Both the position numbers and the translations under genes were made by a program. 61,017 nt of DNA from Clostridia bacterium (GTDB taxonomy: Bacteria; Bacillota_A; Clostridia; Oscillospirales; CAG-272). The DNA is taken from NCBI GenBank assembly GCA_017501345.1, contig JAFVXC010000003.1, forward strand, positions 1-61,017. The letters are read 5' to 3'. Below, piece by piece: positions 32,258-42,017 of this stretch. Under the pieces are notes generated by a model. The model was not told the origin of the DNA. It saw only the letters and a program-made list of their open reading frames with translations, and searched no databases. Numbering within the stretch: the stretch's first letter is position 1; each line of letters starts with the position of its first letter.

Positions 32258-35200
32258 TTACTTCACAAGCGTCAGCTGCGGCTTCATCATAACGCCCTCG
32301 GGCATCAAGCGATACTCATAGCCAAAGCCGTCACCCGCCGAGCGCCAGGCTCCGGGATTGTGCCCGTCAGCCTTTTCGTTCGCAAGATGCACGGGACCAA
32401 AGCCGTTCGAGCGCGGCACGAAGAGCCGAACCGTTACGCGGTGCTTTCCTGCCGATACCTTGCCGAGCGATACCTGATACGGCATATACGCAATGATCTC
32501 GGGCTTTCCGCCGTCAATCTCTGCCTCCAGGACCGTTCCGCGGTACTGCGGTACGCGCACCGTAAGCTCGCTGCCGTCCCACTCCTCGGGCACCGTAACG
32601 TCAAGATGATAGTCAAGCGCACCGCTGTAGAAGGAGAGTCCCTGCGAAGTGATGCTCGAGAATCCGAGCGTTTCGGGGAGCGCCGTGATCACGGCAGTGT
32701 CACCCATAACGCGCGTACCGAAGTTACCGAGGATGTAGCACCACTCGGTCGCCGTACGCTTGCCGAAGGGCAGCGTCAGCTCGAGAATGTTCTCGCCCTT
32801 GTTGATCACAGGCAGCTTCAGGGTCTTGATCGAGCGGTCGACGTAGTAGCCCTTCACCTTCTTGTCGATCGGCTTGCCGTTCCAGACGATCTCCGCCTTG
32901 TCGGGATTCTCGATTGCAAGCATTGCGCCAAAGCAGCGGATCTCACTCTGCACGCGGAAGCGGAGACGGATCTTATGCACGATCGGCTCCTTTTCAATAC
33001 ACCACGGCTGTGCCGCACCGCCCGAAAGCCTCGGCCAACCAAGCGCATTACGGCAGCGCGTGTCGGCGCGGAGCACCTCCTCACGACCGTGATACGGCTC
33101 GTCGTCAAGAGCAAACTCTGCCTGATCGAGGAGCAGTGCGTTCGGCTCACGGCAGGTAAACGGAACGAGCGACTCGACGTGAACGCCCTTGCGGCTCGGC
33201 TTAGCCTTCTCCTCAATAGCGGGCACCTCGATCGCTTCGACAGCGGGCGAAAGACGGAAGAGGAAGCTATCGTAGCCGTAAGCATCCACTACGATCTCGG
33301 TCTTGCCATTACGGTACGTCACGCGCTGATCGCGGATATCACCCGTCAGCGAATCGTACAGCTTCACGGTGTAAAGCCCGGGCACGCGGATGACCACGAG
33401 TCCGTGCATCGAGAGATCCTTGTTAACGGGGAACGCGCCCTTGCAGACGAAGAGCCAACGGTCGGTGCCGTCAAGGCGCATCTGGTAGAGCATATCCTCG
33501 GTGTATGCGCCCTCGTTGTTGCGGATCTCGACCTCGCGGACCTCTTCAAGCGCGCAGAGAAGCTCACTTCTGCTGAAGGAGATCCTTTCGCTCTTTTCGT
33601 AAAGAGCGGCGGGAACGTCCGACGGTACGGCATCCATCCACTTCGGAGAAGAGCCCATAAAGATCAGCTTGCCGCCGGCCCTCTGGAATGCCTCAAGGCG
33701 CTCGACGGTCGACGCGCGAAGCGTCTCACACGCGGGAACGACGACGGCGTCGTACGCCATCTCACCGACACGAAGCGGTGCCGAGCCCTTCTTACACAGG
33801 TCGGGGAAGGTCGTCTCGCAGATGTAGTCAAAGTCATAGCCGCCGTAGGTCAGCCACTTCACGATATTTTCAAAATTCGATTCGAGGTTCTGCGTCGCAA
33901 GCGCCGACTGCTCCTGCGGACCAAAATGGAGCCAATAGGACTCGATCGGATGGATGACACCGACGCGTACGATCGGCTTGCCGCGCGTGAGGGCGGTGTG
34001 GAGACGCGAGAAGTGATCCTCAACGTACTTGAACTGCTTGTACCACGGGCTCTGATATCCGATCGCCGCGGGATAGTCACGCTTCGCCTCGCCCTCCATC
34101 GATACCCACGCAAGGTGCGGTACGCGGACGTTCACGCCGAAGGCGGTCTGCCAGTCGCCCGAGATCTTGTAGCCGCGGAAGTCAAAATCCCACGACGTCA
34201 CGCCGTAAAGCTCACTCATCATACCCTCTCGTCCGTACTGACGGACAGCCGACTGACACTGCTTCGCGGTGTTGAGCTCGTACCGCGCGTGAAGCATATC
34301 GATGCCGGGGATCTGGAAGCCGCGGTAGGACGGCATCGCCTCGCCGAGTCGTCCGGTCTGCGAGCCGAGAGACGCCTCTGCCATCATATGACCCGTCAGG
34401 GCGAGCTTGTTCCTCTTACACCAATCGCCGCACTGATCGGCAAACGCCTCGGCGAAGCGCTGTCCGACGTGCTCGTGATAGTGATAGCGCGTGACAGACG
34501 GTGCGCCATTCGGCAGATCCCAGATCAGCTCGGGGATGTGCTCGATCAGCGAATCGCCGTATTTTGCCCTGTACGTATCCTCAATGTCGTCGGTCCACGG
34601 AAGCTCGATCTGCTTCTTGTCGGTCGCAAAGGTGAGACGGCCCTTCTTCCTAAACTGCGGCTCGTCGGTGAAGATCGCGGGAACGGTCTTGTCAAATTCC
34701 TTCCCGACAGCCTCCTTGTATGCGTCGTAGGTGACCTCAATAAAGCGCTTGATCGCATCGGGGCTGAGGGTATCGGCGTACGCCTGATTGTTATAGCGCG
34801 GATTGTCGTTAAGGATTACGACGTAGGCGTAGAATACGTCACCCACAGCAGTCTCCCCATCCGAAAGACGGCGGTAGGACGCAAGCGTTCCGTCCGCATT
34901 CAGGACGACGTCAAACCGACCGAAGTCGATGTGAGGCTTCTCCTGCTTTTCACCGCAGACCGTAGTATCGGGCACCTCATACGGATCGGGGGAGAAAACG
35001 AGATATCTGCCTCTGTAACGCGCATCCTTCGTTACGATGCCGCCCGCAAAGCCCGAGGGCCAGCGATCCTCGTCGTACAGCCACGCGAGCATATCCTCCT
35101 TCTTCGCCTTTCTCACGCAGGACTTTACGAGCTTCATAAACTCCTCGCTGAGGTATTCGGTCGACATACCCGCACGGCAGTGCATATGGAAGCCGCCGAA

Positions 35201-35353
35201 GCCCATTTCCTTGAGCTCGTCGATCTGACGGAGCAGCTCCTTTTCGTCGAGCTCGCAGTTCCACGACCAGAAGGGCGCGCCGCGATATTCGGCAGTCGGC
35301 TCGCGGAAGAGCTCATCGGACAGCTCCGCCGCCTTGTTTTGTTTGAACAGCAT
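32258..35353 (-). CDS. Putative glycoside hydrolase, GH106-like (copy A)
   Basis: 1031 residues from MLFKQNKAAELS at 35353 (AAAGGAG upstream). The N-terminal part has APFWSWNCELDE, GFGGFHMH and MLAWLYDEDRWPSG, the start of a TIM-barrel found in large hydrolases related to GH106 alpha-L-rhamnosidases. The middle includes a class-I-glutamine-amidotransferase-like region with VVVPACETLR. The C-terminal galactose-binding-like domain has IWNGKPIDKKVKGYY and GALDYHLDVTVPEEWDG. No signal peptide, so it would act on imported oligosaccharides in the cytoplasm. The substrate is unknown. It is strongly similar along its whole length to the gene at 35496. Confidence 0.72.
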   Translation of the reverse strand: MLFKQNKAAELSDELFREPTAEYRGAPFWSWNCELDEKELLRQIDELKEMGFGGFHMHCRAGMSTEYLSEEFMKLVKSCVRKAKKEDMLAWLYDEDRWPSGFAGGIVTKDARYRGRYLVFSPDPYEVPDTTVCGEKQEKPHIDFGRFDVVLNADGTLASYRRLSDGETAVGDVFYAYVVILNDNPRYNNQAYADTLSPDAIKRFIEVTYDAYKEAVGKEFDKTVPAIFTDEPQFRKKGRLTFATDKKQIELPWTDDIEDTYRAKYGDSLIEHIPELIWDLPNGAPSVTRYHYHEHVGQRFAEAFADQCGDWCKRNKLALTGHMMAEASLGSQTGRLGEAMPSYRGFQIPGIDMLHARYELNTAKQCQSAVRQYGREGMMSELYGVTSWDFDFRGYKISGDWQTAFGVNVRVPHLAWVSMEGEAKRDYPAAIGYQSPWYKQFKYVEDHFSRLHTALTRGKPIVRVGVIHPIESYWLHFGPQEQSALATQNLESNFENIVKWLTYGGYDFDYICETTFPDLCKKGSAPLRVGEMAYDAVVVPACETLRASTVERLEAFQRAGGKLIFMGSSPKWMDAVPSDVPAALYEKSERISFSRSELLCALEEVREVEIRNNEGAYTEDMLYQMRLDGTDRWLFVCKGAFPVNKDLSMHGLVVIRVPGLYTVKLYDSLTGDIRDQRVTYRNGKTEIVVDAYGYDSFLFRLSPAVEAIEVPAIEEKAKPSRKGVHVESLVPFTCREPNALLLDQAEFALDDEPYHGREEVLRADTRCRNALGWPRLSGGAAQPWCIEKEPIVHKIRLRFRVQSEIRCFGAMLAIENPDKAEIVWNGKPIDKKVKGYYVDRSIKTLKLPVINKGENILELTLPFGKRTATEWCYILGNFGTRVMGDTAVITALPETLGFSSITSQGLSFYSGALDYHLDVTVPEEWDGSELTVRVPQYRGTVLEAEIDGGKPEIIAYMPYQVSLGKVSAGKHRVTVRLFVPRSNGFGPVHLANEKADGHNPGAWRSAGDGFGYEYRLMPEGVMMKPQLTLVK

Positions 35354-35401
35354 ATGATCAAACTCCTTTCTTTCGAGTAAGCCCTTATTGGCTTTATCCA
35401 A

Positions 35402-35430
35402 AGTATAACAAAACCCCAGAAAAAATGCAA
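35402..35430 (-). promoter_or_regulatory. Promoter of glycoside hydrolase copy A
   Basis: Minus-strand TTGCAT, 17 bases, TATACT. Confidence 0.65.
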
Positions 35431-35495
35431 CCGCTATTTTTAACAAAATAGGGGGTATTTTTAATCTTTTGCGCGAAAATTACGGCGCGCGCGCC

Positions 35496-38400
35496 TTATT
35501 TCAAAACCGTCACCTCGGGCTTCATCATCACGCCCTCGGGACGAAGATGATATTCCATCCCGAAAAGATCGCCCATAAAGCGGTAAGCATCGGGACAAGC
35601 AATGCGGCGGTAATTTTCAAACGCGAGATGCACGGGGCCGAATCCGTTCGTGCGCGGCACGAAGAGGCGCACCGTCACGCGGTGCTTCCCTGCCGTGACC
35701 TTGCCGAGCGATACCTTGTACGGTGCGTAGGCGAGAACGGTCTCCCGTTCTCCGTCGAGAAGCACCGTTAAAGCGCTTCCCTTGTAATAAGGAACGCGCA
35801 CAAGGAGCTCTCCGCCGTCCTGCTCCTCCGGCACCGTAACGTCAAGCTGATAGTCGAGCGCACCGCTGTAGAAGGAAAGCCCCTGCTGCGTGATGCTCGA
35901 AAATCCGAGCGTCCTCGGAAGCGCCGTGATCACTGCGGCTTCGCCCATAACGCGCGTGCCGAAGTTACCGAGGATGTAGCACCATTCGGTGCTCGTCCGC
36001 TCGCCGAAGGGTAGCGTAAGCTCAAGAATATTCTCGCCCCTTTGGATCACGGGCAGGCGGACCGTCTTGATCGAGCGGTCAACGTAGTAGCCCTTTACCT
36101 TTTTGTCGAGCGCCTTGCCGTTCCACACGATCTCGGCGCGCTCGGGGTTCTCGATCGCAAGCATCGCACCGTACACGCGGATCTCGCTCTGCACAGAGAA
36201 GCGCAGGCGGATATGATGCTCGATCGGCTTCTCCTCAATGCACCACGGCTGCTCCATCTGACTTGCCCCCTTCGCGCGGTCATACCACCCAAGCATCCGA
36301 CGGCACGCGGAATCGGCACGAAGCAGCTCGGTCTCGCATAGATACTCTCCACCGTCAAGCGCGTATTCTGCCTTGCTGAGAAGGAGGGCGTTCGGCTCAT
36401 TCAGCGTAAAGGGCACGAGCGGAGCATAGGCGAGCGCGTGCGCCTCCCGCAGATCGGACTGAACCGCCTCTATGCGCTCGGTCGGCACGTCGATCGGCGT
36501 GAGACGGAAGAGAAAGCTGTCGTGATCGTAGACGTCGACCGAAATGACCGTCCTTCCCTTCTCGTATCCGACCCTGTCAGCATCACGGATCTCACCCGTG
36601 AGGGTGTCGTAGAGCCGCACCGCGTAATACGCGGGAAGCTCGATGCGTACGGACTCAAGGGGGGTGGGATCGGTCTCGCTCGGCGTCCTTCCCTTACAGA
36701 CGAAGAGCCAGCGGTCACCGTTGTCCTCGCGCATCTGATAGAGGAGATCGTCCGTGTACGTGCCGTTCTCCCTGAGAAGCGCGACCTCGCGGACATCCTT
36801 GAGCGCGCAGAGGAGGTCGCTTCTCTTGAAGGAGATCCTTTCGCTCTTTTCGTAAAGAGCGGCGGGAACGTCCGACTCTACGGCGTCCATCCACCTCGGT
36901 GCATCTCCCATAAAGATCAGCTTGCCGCCCGCCGCTCGGAACGCCTCAAGGCGCTCGACGGTAGACGCGCGAAGCGTCTCGCACGCGGGAACGACGACGG
37001 CGTCGTACGCCATCTCGCCGACCCTCAGCGGTGCCGAGCCCTTCTTACACAGGTCGGGGAGGGTCGACTCGCAGATGTAGTCAAAGTCGCAGCCGCCGTA
37101 GGTCAGCCACTTCACGATATTTTCAAAATTCGACTCGAGTGCCTCAAGCGCCGGGGTATTCTGCTCTCTCGAGCCGTAGTGGAGCCAATAGGACTCGATC
37201 GGATGGATCACACCGATCCGAACCACGCCCTTGCCGCGCGAGAGTGCGGTGCAGAGGCGCGAGAAATGATCCTCCACGTACCTGTACTGCTTGTACCACG
37301 GGCTCTGATACCCGATCGCCGCAGGATAGTCACGCTTCGCCTCGCCCTCCATCGATACCCACGCAAGGTGGGGCACGCGAACGGTCACGCCGAGCGCCGC
37401 CTGCCAGTCGCCCGAGAGCTTGTAGCCGCGGAAATCAAAATCCCAGGACGTCACGCCGTAAAGCTCGCTGAGCATTCCCTCCTTGCCGTACTGACGGACG
37501 GCGGATTGACACTGCTTCGCGGTGTTCAGCTCGTAATCGGCAAACAGAATGTCGATCCCGGGGATCCCAAAGCCGCGGTAAAGCGGCATCGCCTCGCCGA
37601 GCGTCCTCGCCTGAAGCTCAAGCCGCGGCTCCCCGAAGAAGTGTCCCGTGAGGGAGATCCCGTTTTTTTGGCACCAGGCACCGAGCCGATCGGAAAACGC
37701 CTCGGAAAACCGCTCCGCCACGTGCGCGTGATAGAAGTAGCGCGCCGCAGAGGGCTTCCCCGACTCAAGATTCCAGAAGAGCTCGGGAAGCCGCTCAAGG
37801 ATCGAGATCCCGTGCCGCGCAAAGCAGGTCTCGTCAAAATCGTCGGTCCACGGGAGCGTACCGCCCTTCGGATCGTCAGCACGCTCGGGAAGCCGCGTGC
37901 CCTTCACAGCGGGCTCGTCGGTGAAGATCGCGGGGATCGTCTTATCAAATTCCTTCCCGACCTCTCTCTTATACGCCTCGTGCGTCACCTCGATGAAACG
38001 GTCGATCGCATCGGGGTTCATCACGTCAACGTAGGCCTGATTGTTATACCACCGCGCGTCTCCGTTCACCGCCACGAATGCGTAGTAAAGGCGTCCCTGT
38101 GCCGTCTCCCCGTCCGAGAGTCGGCGATAACGGTGAAGCGTTCCGTCGTCGTTCAGCGTAACGTCGTATCTGCCGTAGTCGAGATGCACCCATTTCTCCT
38201 TCGGGGGCGTCGGCGTCAGCACGATGTGCCGTGAGCGATACTTTTTCTCCTTCGTGACGTACCCACCCGCATAGCCCGAGGGCCAGCGATCCTCGTCGTA
38301 GAGCCACGCGAGCATATTTTCCTTCTTCGCCTTTTTCACGCAGGACCTGACGAGACGCATAAACTCATCCCCGAGATACTCGGTCACCATCCCCGTGCGG

Positions 38401-38576
38401 CTGTGCATATGGAAGCCGCCGAAGCCCATTTCCTTGAGCTCGTCGATCTGACGGAGCAGCTCCTTTTCGTCGAGCTTGCAGTTCCACGACCAGAAGGGCG
38501 TGCCGCGGTATTCAGCAGTCGGATTCCTGAAGAGCTCGTCGGACAGCTCACGAGCCTTGTTTTGTTTATATAACAT
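35496..38576 (-). CDS. Putative glycoside hydrolase, GH106-like (copy B)
   Basis: 1026 residues, upstream tandem paralogue of the gene at 32258, with the same domain order and long identical stretches, such as around AWVSMEGEAKRDYPAAIG. The N-terminus is MLYKQNKARELSDELF, with GAGGAGG upstream. It has PFWSWNCKLDE, GFGGFHMHSRTGM and the WLYDEDRWPSG motif. The last third differs more, which is where carbohydrate-binding modules lie. A promoter at 38618-38646 (TTGCTT-17-TATACT) serves it, and copy A has its own, so the copies could be expressed separately. The pair looks like a recent duplication with possible change of specificity. Confidence 0.72.
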   Translation of the reverse strand: MLYKQNKARELSDELFRNPTAEYRGTPFWSWNCKLDEKELLRQIDELKEMGFGGFHMHSRTGMVTEYLGDEFMRLVRSCVKKAKKENMLAWLYDEDRWPSGYAGGYVTKEKKYRSRHIVLTPTPPKEKWVHLDYGRYDVTLNDDGTLHRYRRLSDGETAQGRLYYAFVAVNGDARWYNNQAYVDVMNPDAIDRFIEVTHEAYKREVGKEFDKTIPAIFTDEPAVKGTRLPERADDPKGGTLPWTDDFDETCFARHGISILERLPELFWNLESGKPSAARYFYHAHVAERFSEAFSDRLGAWCQKNGISLTGHFFGEPRLELQARTLGEAMPLYRGFGIPGIDILFADYELNTAKQCQSAVRQYGKEGMLSELYGVTSWDFDFRGYKLSGDWQAALGVTVRVPHLAWVSMEGEAKRDYPAAIGYQSPWYKQYRYVEDHFSRLCTALSRGKGVVRIGVIHPIESYWLHYGSREQNTPALEALESNFENIVKWLTYGGCDFDYICESTLPDLCKKGSAPLRVGEMAYDAVVVPACETLRASTVERLEAFRAAGGKLIFMGDAPRWMDAVESDVPAALYEKSERISFKRSDLLCALKDVREVALLRENGTYTDDLLYQMREDNGDRWLFVCKGRTPSETDPTPLESVRIELPAYYAVRLYDTLTGEIRDADRVGYEKGRTVISVDVYDHDSFLFRLTPIDVPTERIEAVQSDLREAHALAYAPLVPFTLNEPNALLLSKAEYALDGGEYLCETELLRADSACRRMLGWYDRAKGASQMEQPWCIEEKPIEHHIRLRFSVQSEIRVYGAMLAIENPERAEIVWNGKALDKKVKGYYVDRSIKTVRLPVIQRGENILELTLPFGERTSTEWCYILGNFGTRVMGEAAVITALPRTLGFSSITQQGLSFYSGALDYQLDVTVPEEQDGGELLVRVPYYKGSALTVLLDGERETVLAYAPYKVSLGKVTAGKHRVTVRLFVPRTNGFGPVHLAFENYRRIACPDAYRFMGDLFGMEYHLRPEGVMMKPEVTVLK

Positions 38577-38617
38577 GGTAAAACCTCCTCTTCTGTGCGA
38601 ATTTTCCTTACGTCAAC

Positions 38618-38646
38618 AGTATAGCGAAAAAAACAAAAAAAAGCAA
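38618..38646 (-). promoter_or_regulatory. Promoter of glycoside hydrolase copy B
   Basis: Minus-strand TTGCTT, 17 bases, TATACT. It overlaps the terminator of the upstream peptidase gene. Confidence 0.55.
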
Positions 38647-38673
38647 CCCCCCATTTTTGGAAAAAACGGGGGT
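38646..38673 (-). terminator. Terminator of the M3 peptidase gene
   Basis: Minus-strand ACCCCC/GGGGGT stem with an A/T-rich loop, followed on that strand by a run of T. Confidence 0.7.
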
Positions 38674-38693
38674 GTTTTTCATCTTTATACCTC

Positions 38694-40388
38694 TTATTCC
38701 TCGATCTCCTCGAGCACGCGCACGATCTTCTCCGCCATCACGTCGAGCGCGCCGTCCGTAAAGGGATCGGCAAGACCCGCGTCCGAGATCAATTCCCCGA
38801 ACGCCTTGTCTCCGCCCGCGCGGCAAAGCCCGATATAACGGTCGAGCGCGCCCGCATAATCCTCTCTCGACGCGCAAAGGAAGCCGATCGCAACCGTCTG
38901 TGCGAGGCAGTAGTCGATATAATAGAAGGGCGACTCGTAAATGTGCATCTGATACTGCCACCGCGTGCCCTCCGAGAGATAGGGCAGATCGCCGTAGGAG
39001 AGATACGGACGGTACTTCGCTTCAAGGTCGCGCCACACCGCCTTCCGCTCCGCAGGCGTCAATTCGGGATGCTCGTAGATCTCGTGCTGGAATTCGTCCA
39101 CCGCAACGCCGTACGGAATGAAGGTGAGCGCAGAGAGCAGATGCTTCCGTCTGTAACGGTCGGCGTCGGCACCGAAGAAGGTGTCCATCGCGGGCCAGGA
39201 CAGAAACTCCATACTCATCGAGTGGCACTCGGCAGTCTCGTAGCCGCCGATCGCAAGCTCGGTGTCGGGCTTGTCGTAAAGCTTCTTCATCGCAAACGCG
39301 TGACCGAATTCGTGCGTCAGAACGTCCACGTCACCCGTCGTGCCGTTGAAATTCGCAAGGATAAAGGGCTGGCGGTAGGTGCCGAACACCGTGCAGTAGC
39401 CGCCGCCGAACTTTCCGTCGCGCGACTCGACGTCAAACGCCTCTGCCTCCTGCATCTCGCGCATAAAATCCCCGATCTCGGGGTTCATCCCGTCGTACAT
39501 CGCCTGCGCCGATGCGAACATTCCGTCCGTGTCAAGGATCGGCGCGATCGAATCCCCCGCTCCGTAAATATCGTTGTCGTAGAACATAAAGGTATCAAGA
39601 CCGAGCTCGCGCGCGATCCCCTCCTTGATCTCCCTGACGCGCGGAACGAGCGACCGCCGCACGTTCTCGCGGAATGCGGCGACCATCTCCTTGTCGTAGT
39701 CGATGCGGCCCATACGGTAGTATCCGAGCTCAACAAAGGACTCGTACCCAAGCTTCCTTGCAATGCGCGTACGGATTCTTACAAGCCTGTCATAGATCTC
39801 GTCGAGCGCCGCACTGTTTTTCTCGAGCCCGCGCCCGATCGCCTCAGCCGCCTCACGTCTGACCGCACGGTCGCTGTCCTCGAGCTTTCCCCTGAGACGC
39901 GAAAGGGGCATATCCTCCCCGCGGAAGGTAAAGACCATCTCCGCCATCAGCTGCGCGTATTCGGTGACCGTCGCGTTTTCCTCGCGGCAGTCCTCGATCA
40001 CGCAAGGATCAAAGGTCTTCTGCTCGTTCTCCCACACCTTGAAGAGCCGCGGATTCAGACGCGTCTCAAGCTCTGCCCGATAGGGCGACTCGAGCATCAG
40101 CCTGCCGTAAGCCGTCGAAAGCTCGGAAAAGAGCGGTCCCTGCTCGTCGTAATAATCCATTTCGCCTCGGTAAAACGCGTCGCGCGTATCGAGTGTAAAG
40201 CGGCAGTTTGCAAGCGACGCCGCCGTATCGTAAAGCTCCATCGCATCGCGGAATTCCTTTCGGGCAGCAATCACGTCGTCCGCCGACCGCGCCGCCTTCA
40301 TCGCATCCTCGAAGCGCGCAAAGGCAGCTCTCCCCTCCTCGATCGTGTAGCGCTTGTACGGAATTTCGGATACCTTCATCATTGACAT
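38694..40388 (-). CDS. M3 family oligoendopeptidase (PepF-like)
   Basis: 564 residues from the ATG at 40388, eight bases after GGGGAA; the in-frame ATG further upstream lacks a ribosome site. Zinc metallopeptidase of the thimet/PepF class that degrades short peptides in the cytoplasm. The zinc motif HEFGHAF (HExxH) is at about 355-361, and the third ligand Glu lies in the YETAECHSMSMEFL segment. Size and helical composition fit the family. Promoter at 40425-40453, terminator at 38646-38673. Single-gene unit. Confidence 0.92.
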   Translation of the reverse strand: MSMMKVSEIPYKRYTIEEGRAAFARFEDAMKAARSADDVIAARKEFRDAMELYDTAASLANCRFTLDTRDAFYRGEMDYYDEQGPLFSELSTAYGRLMLESPYRAELETRLNPRLFKVWENEQKTFDPCVIEDCREENATVTEYAQLMAEMVFTFRGEDMPLSRLRGKLEDSDRAVRREAAEAIGRGLEKNSAALDEIYDRLVRIRTRIARKLGYESFVELGYYRMGRIDYDKEMVAAFRENVRRSLVPRVREIKEGIARELGLDTFMFYDNDIYGAGDSIAPILDTDGMFASAQAMYDGMNPEIGDFMREMQEAEAFDVESRDGKFGGGYCTVFGTYRQPFILANFNGTTGDVDVLTHEFGHAFAMKKLYDKPDTELAIGGYETAECHSMSMEFLSWPAMDTFFGADADRYRRKHLLSALTFIPYGVAVDEFQHEIYEHPELTPAERKAVWRDLEAKYRPYLSYGDLPYLSEGTRWQYQMHIYESPFYYIDYCLAQTVAIGFLCASREDYAGALDRYIGLCRAGGDKAFGELISDAGLADPFTDGALDVMAEKIVRVLEEIEE

Positions 40389-40424
40389 TCGGATGTTCCC
40401 CACTTTCGTTTTCGTTATCACCTC

Positions 40425-40453
40425 ATTTTACCATATCCGAAGGGAAAATGCAA
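40425..40453 (-). promoter_or_regulatory. Promoter of the M3 peptidase gene
   Basis: Minus-strand TTGCAT, 17 bases, TAAAAT. Confidence 0.65.
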
Positions 40454-40509
40454 CCCTCTTGACAAAATTCCCACATCGAGGTAAAATAAGAAAGTAACGA
40501 TAAGCCCCC

Positions 40510-40715
40510 CGAGGGCGCCGCCTTCGCAGGGCTCTGTCTTTCGCAGGGCTCTGCCCTGCACCCGCTAAAGGACTTTTTGAAAAAAGTCCTTTAGAATCCC
40601 AAAAACTTTTCGAGAAAAGGAAGAAGGAACATCCGCCTCCCGAAAAGTTCTTGAAGGTCAAGGAACCTTCTTTCAAGAAGTTTCCTTGCGGAGCCCGAGG
40701 CAGAGCCTCGGAGAT
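40510..40715. repeat. Two modular repeat halves head to head, copy 6
   Basis: GCAGGGCTCTGCCCTGC hairpin, hairpin AAAGGACTTTTTGAAAAAAGTCCTTT minus its outermost bases, CCCAAAAACTTTTCGAGAAAAGG, then the opposite half: CCCGAAAAGTTCTTGAAGG, an imperfect AAGGAACCTTC/GAAGTTTCCTT stem, and CGAGGCAGAGCCTCG. This explains the gap between 40454 and 40741. Confidence 0.75.
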
Positions 40716-40741
40716 CCCTCACCCCAAAAAGGAGTATAGAA

Positions 40742-41908
40742 ATGCCCACGAAAAAATTATACGACCTCGACGCATACGAAACCGAATTTTCCGCCGAGGT
40801 GCTGTCCTGCACCGCAGAAAACGACGGCTACGCCGTAATCCTTGACCGTACCCTCTTCTTCCCCGAGGAGGGCGGCCAGGCGTGCGACACGGGAAGGCTC
40901 GGCGGGATCCCCGTCCTTTGCGTCCGCCTCGAGGGGGACGGCACAATCACGCACCTGCTCCCCTCTCCCCTCCCCGTCGGAGAGACCGTCAAGGGCGAGA
41001 TCGACTTCGCCCCGCGCTTCCGTAAGATGCAGCACCATACGGGCGAGCATATCCTCTCAGGCCTCGCACACCGTCTCTACGGTGCCGAAAACGTCGGATT
41101 TCACCTCGGTGACACCGACGTCACGATGGATCTCGACGTATCCCTCGACCGCTACGCCCTCGACAGAATTGAGGACCTCGCAAACGAGGCGATCTATAAA
41201 AATCTCCCCGTGTCGGCGCGCTACCTCACAAAGGACGAGATCAAAACCGCCGTATACCGCTCAAAGCTCGACCTCACGGAAAACGTCCGCGTCGTCACCG
41301 TGCAGGACTACGACGACTGCGCCTGCTGCGCGCCCCACGTCGCACGGACGGGCGAGATCGGCGTCATCAAGATCCTCGACTTTATGCGCTATAAGGGCGG
41401 CGTCAGACTCCATATCGCCTGCGGCGCGGACGCGCTCCGCGATTACCGCACAAGGTACGCACAGGCAGTCGCGATCTCAAATCTCCTCTCCGCAAAGCAG
41501 GAGGAGATCGTCGAGGCAGTCGAGCAGCTGCAAAGCACCCTCGTCGAAGAAAAGCGCGCACAGAATTCTCTCCGCAGAAATATCCTCGAGGAGGAGCTGA
41601 AGCGCCTCCCCGATGCCCCCGTCGCGGGCAACCTCGCAGTTTTCTCCCCCCTCCTTGAAGCAAGACAGCTCCGCGAGCTCGTCAATGCGGGTGTCACCCG
41701 ATGCAGCGGCATCTTCGCCGCCTTCGCAGGCTCGGACGAATCGGGCTATACCTACGTGATGGGCTCGAAAACGGTCGATCTCCGCTCGTCGTCAAAGGAG
41801 ATCAACACAGCCCTCTCGGGCCGCGGCGGCGGCTCTGAGGAAATGATCCAAGGCAGTGCCGGAGCAAGCGAAAAGGAAATACGGGCATACCTTGAGGGAG
41901 AGGCGTAA
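40742..41908 (+). CDS. AlaX-type alanyl-tRNA editing protein with DHHA1 domain
   Basis: 388 residues. Hydrolyses mischarged Ser- or Gly-tRNA-Ala in trans. The N-terminus (about 1-90) matches the AlaS editing-domain lead with FFPEEGGQACDTG. The zinc ligands are in QHHTGEHIL (about 97-105) and the CCAPHVARTGE segment (about 197-207). A coiled-coil linker (about 240-285) leads into a C-terminal DHHA1 domain ending in a Gly-rich GRGGGSEEMIQG loop. This is the long AlaX (AlaX-L) layout. AAGGAG precedes the ATG. Single-gene unit with terminator at 41947. Confidence 0.92.
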   Translation: MPTKKLYDLDAYETEFSAEVLSCTAENDGYAVILDRTLFFPEEGGQACDTGRLGGIPVLCVRLEGDGTITHLLPSPLPVGETVKGEIDFAPRFRKMQHHTGEHILSGLAHRLYGAENVGFHLGDTDVTMDLDVSLDRYALDRIEDLANEAIYKNLPVSARYLTKDEIKTAVYRSKLDLTENVRVVTVQDYDDCACCAPHVARTGEIGVIKILDFMRYKGGVRLHIACGADALRDYRTRYAQAVAISNLLSAKQEEIVEAVEQLQSTLVEEKRAQNSLRRNILEEELKRLPDAPVAGNLAVFSPLLEARQLRELVNAGVTRCSGIFAAFAGSDESGYTYVMGSKTVDLRSSSKEINTALSGRGGGSEEMIQGSAGASEKEIRAYLEGEA

Positions 41909-41946
41909 GCCCCGCCACACCTCCCCGCGAACCGCAAGCACATATA

Positions 41947-42000
41947 AAAAATCGACCGAAGAAGAAAGAGATGCTCCTCTCTCTCCTAAGGTCGATTTTT
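41947..42000. terminator. Bidirectional terminator between convergent genes
   Basis: AAAAATCGACC pairs with GGTCGATTTTT, with an inner AGAGATG-like partial stem. Confidence 0.8.
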
Positions 42001-42017
42001 CATATTCCCGATCCTCA

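Noticed and set aside
32240..35380. A 1046-residue plus-strand frame opposite glycoside hydrolase copy A
   Set aside because: It is the antisense shadow of a GC-rich gene, lacks family motifs and a ribosome site, and a similar shadow exists opposite copy B.
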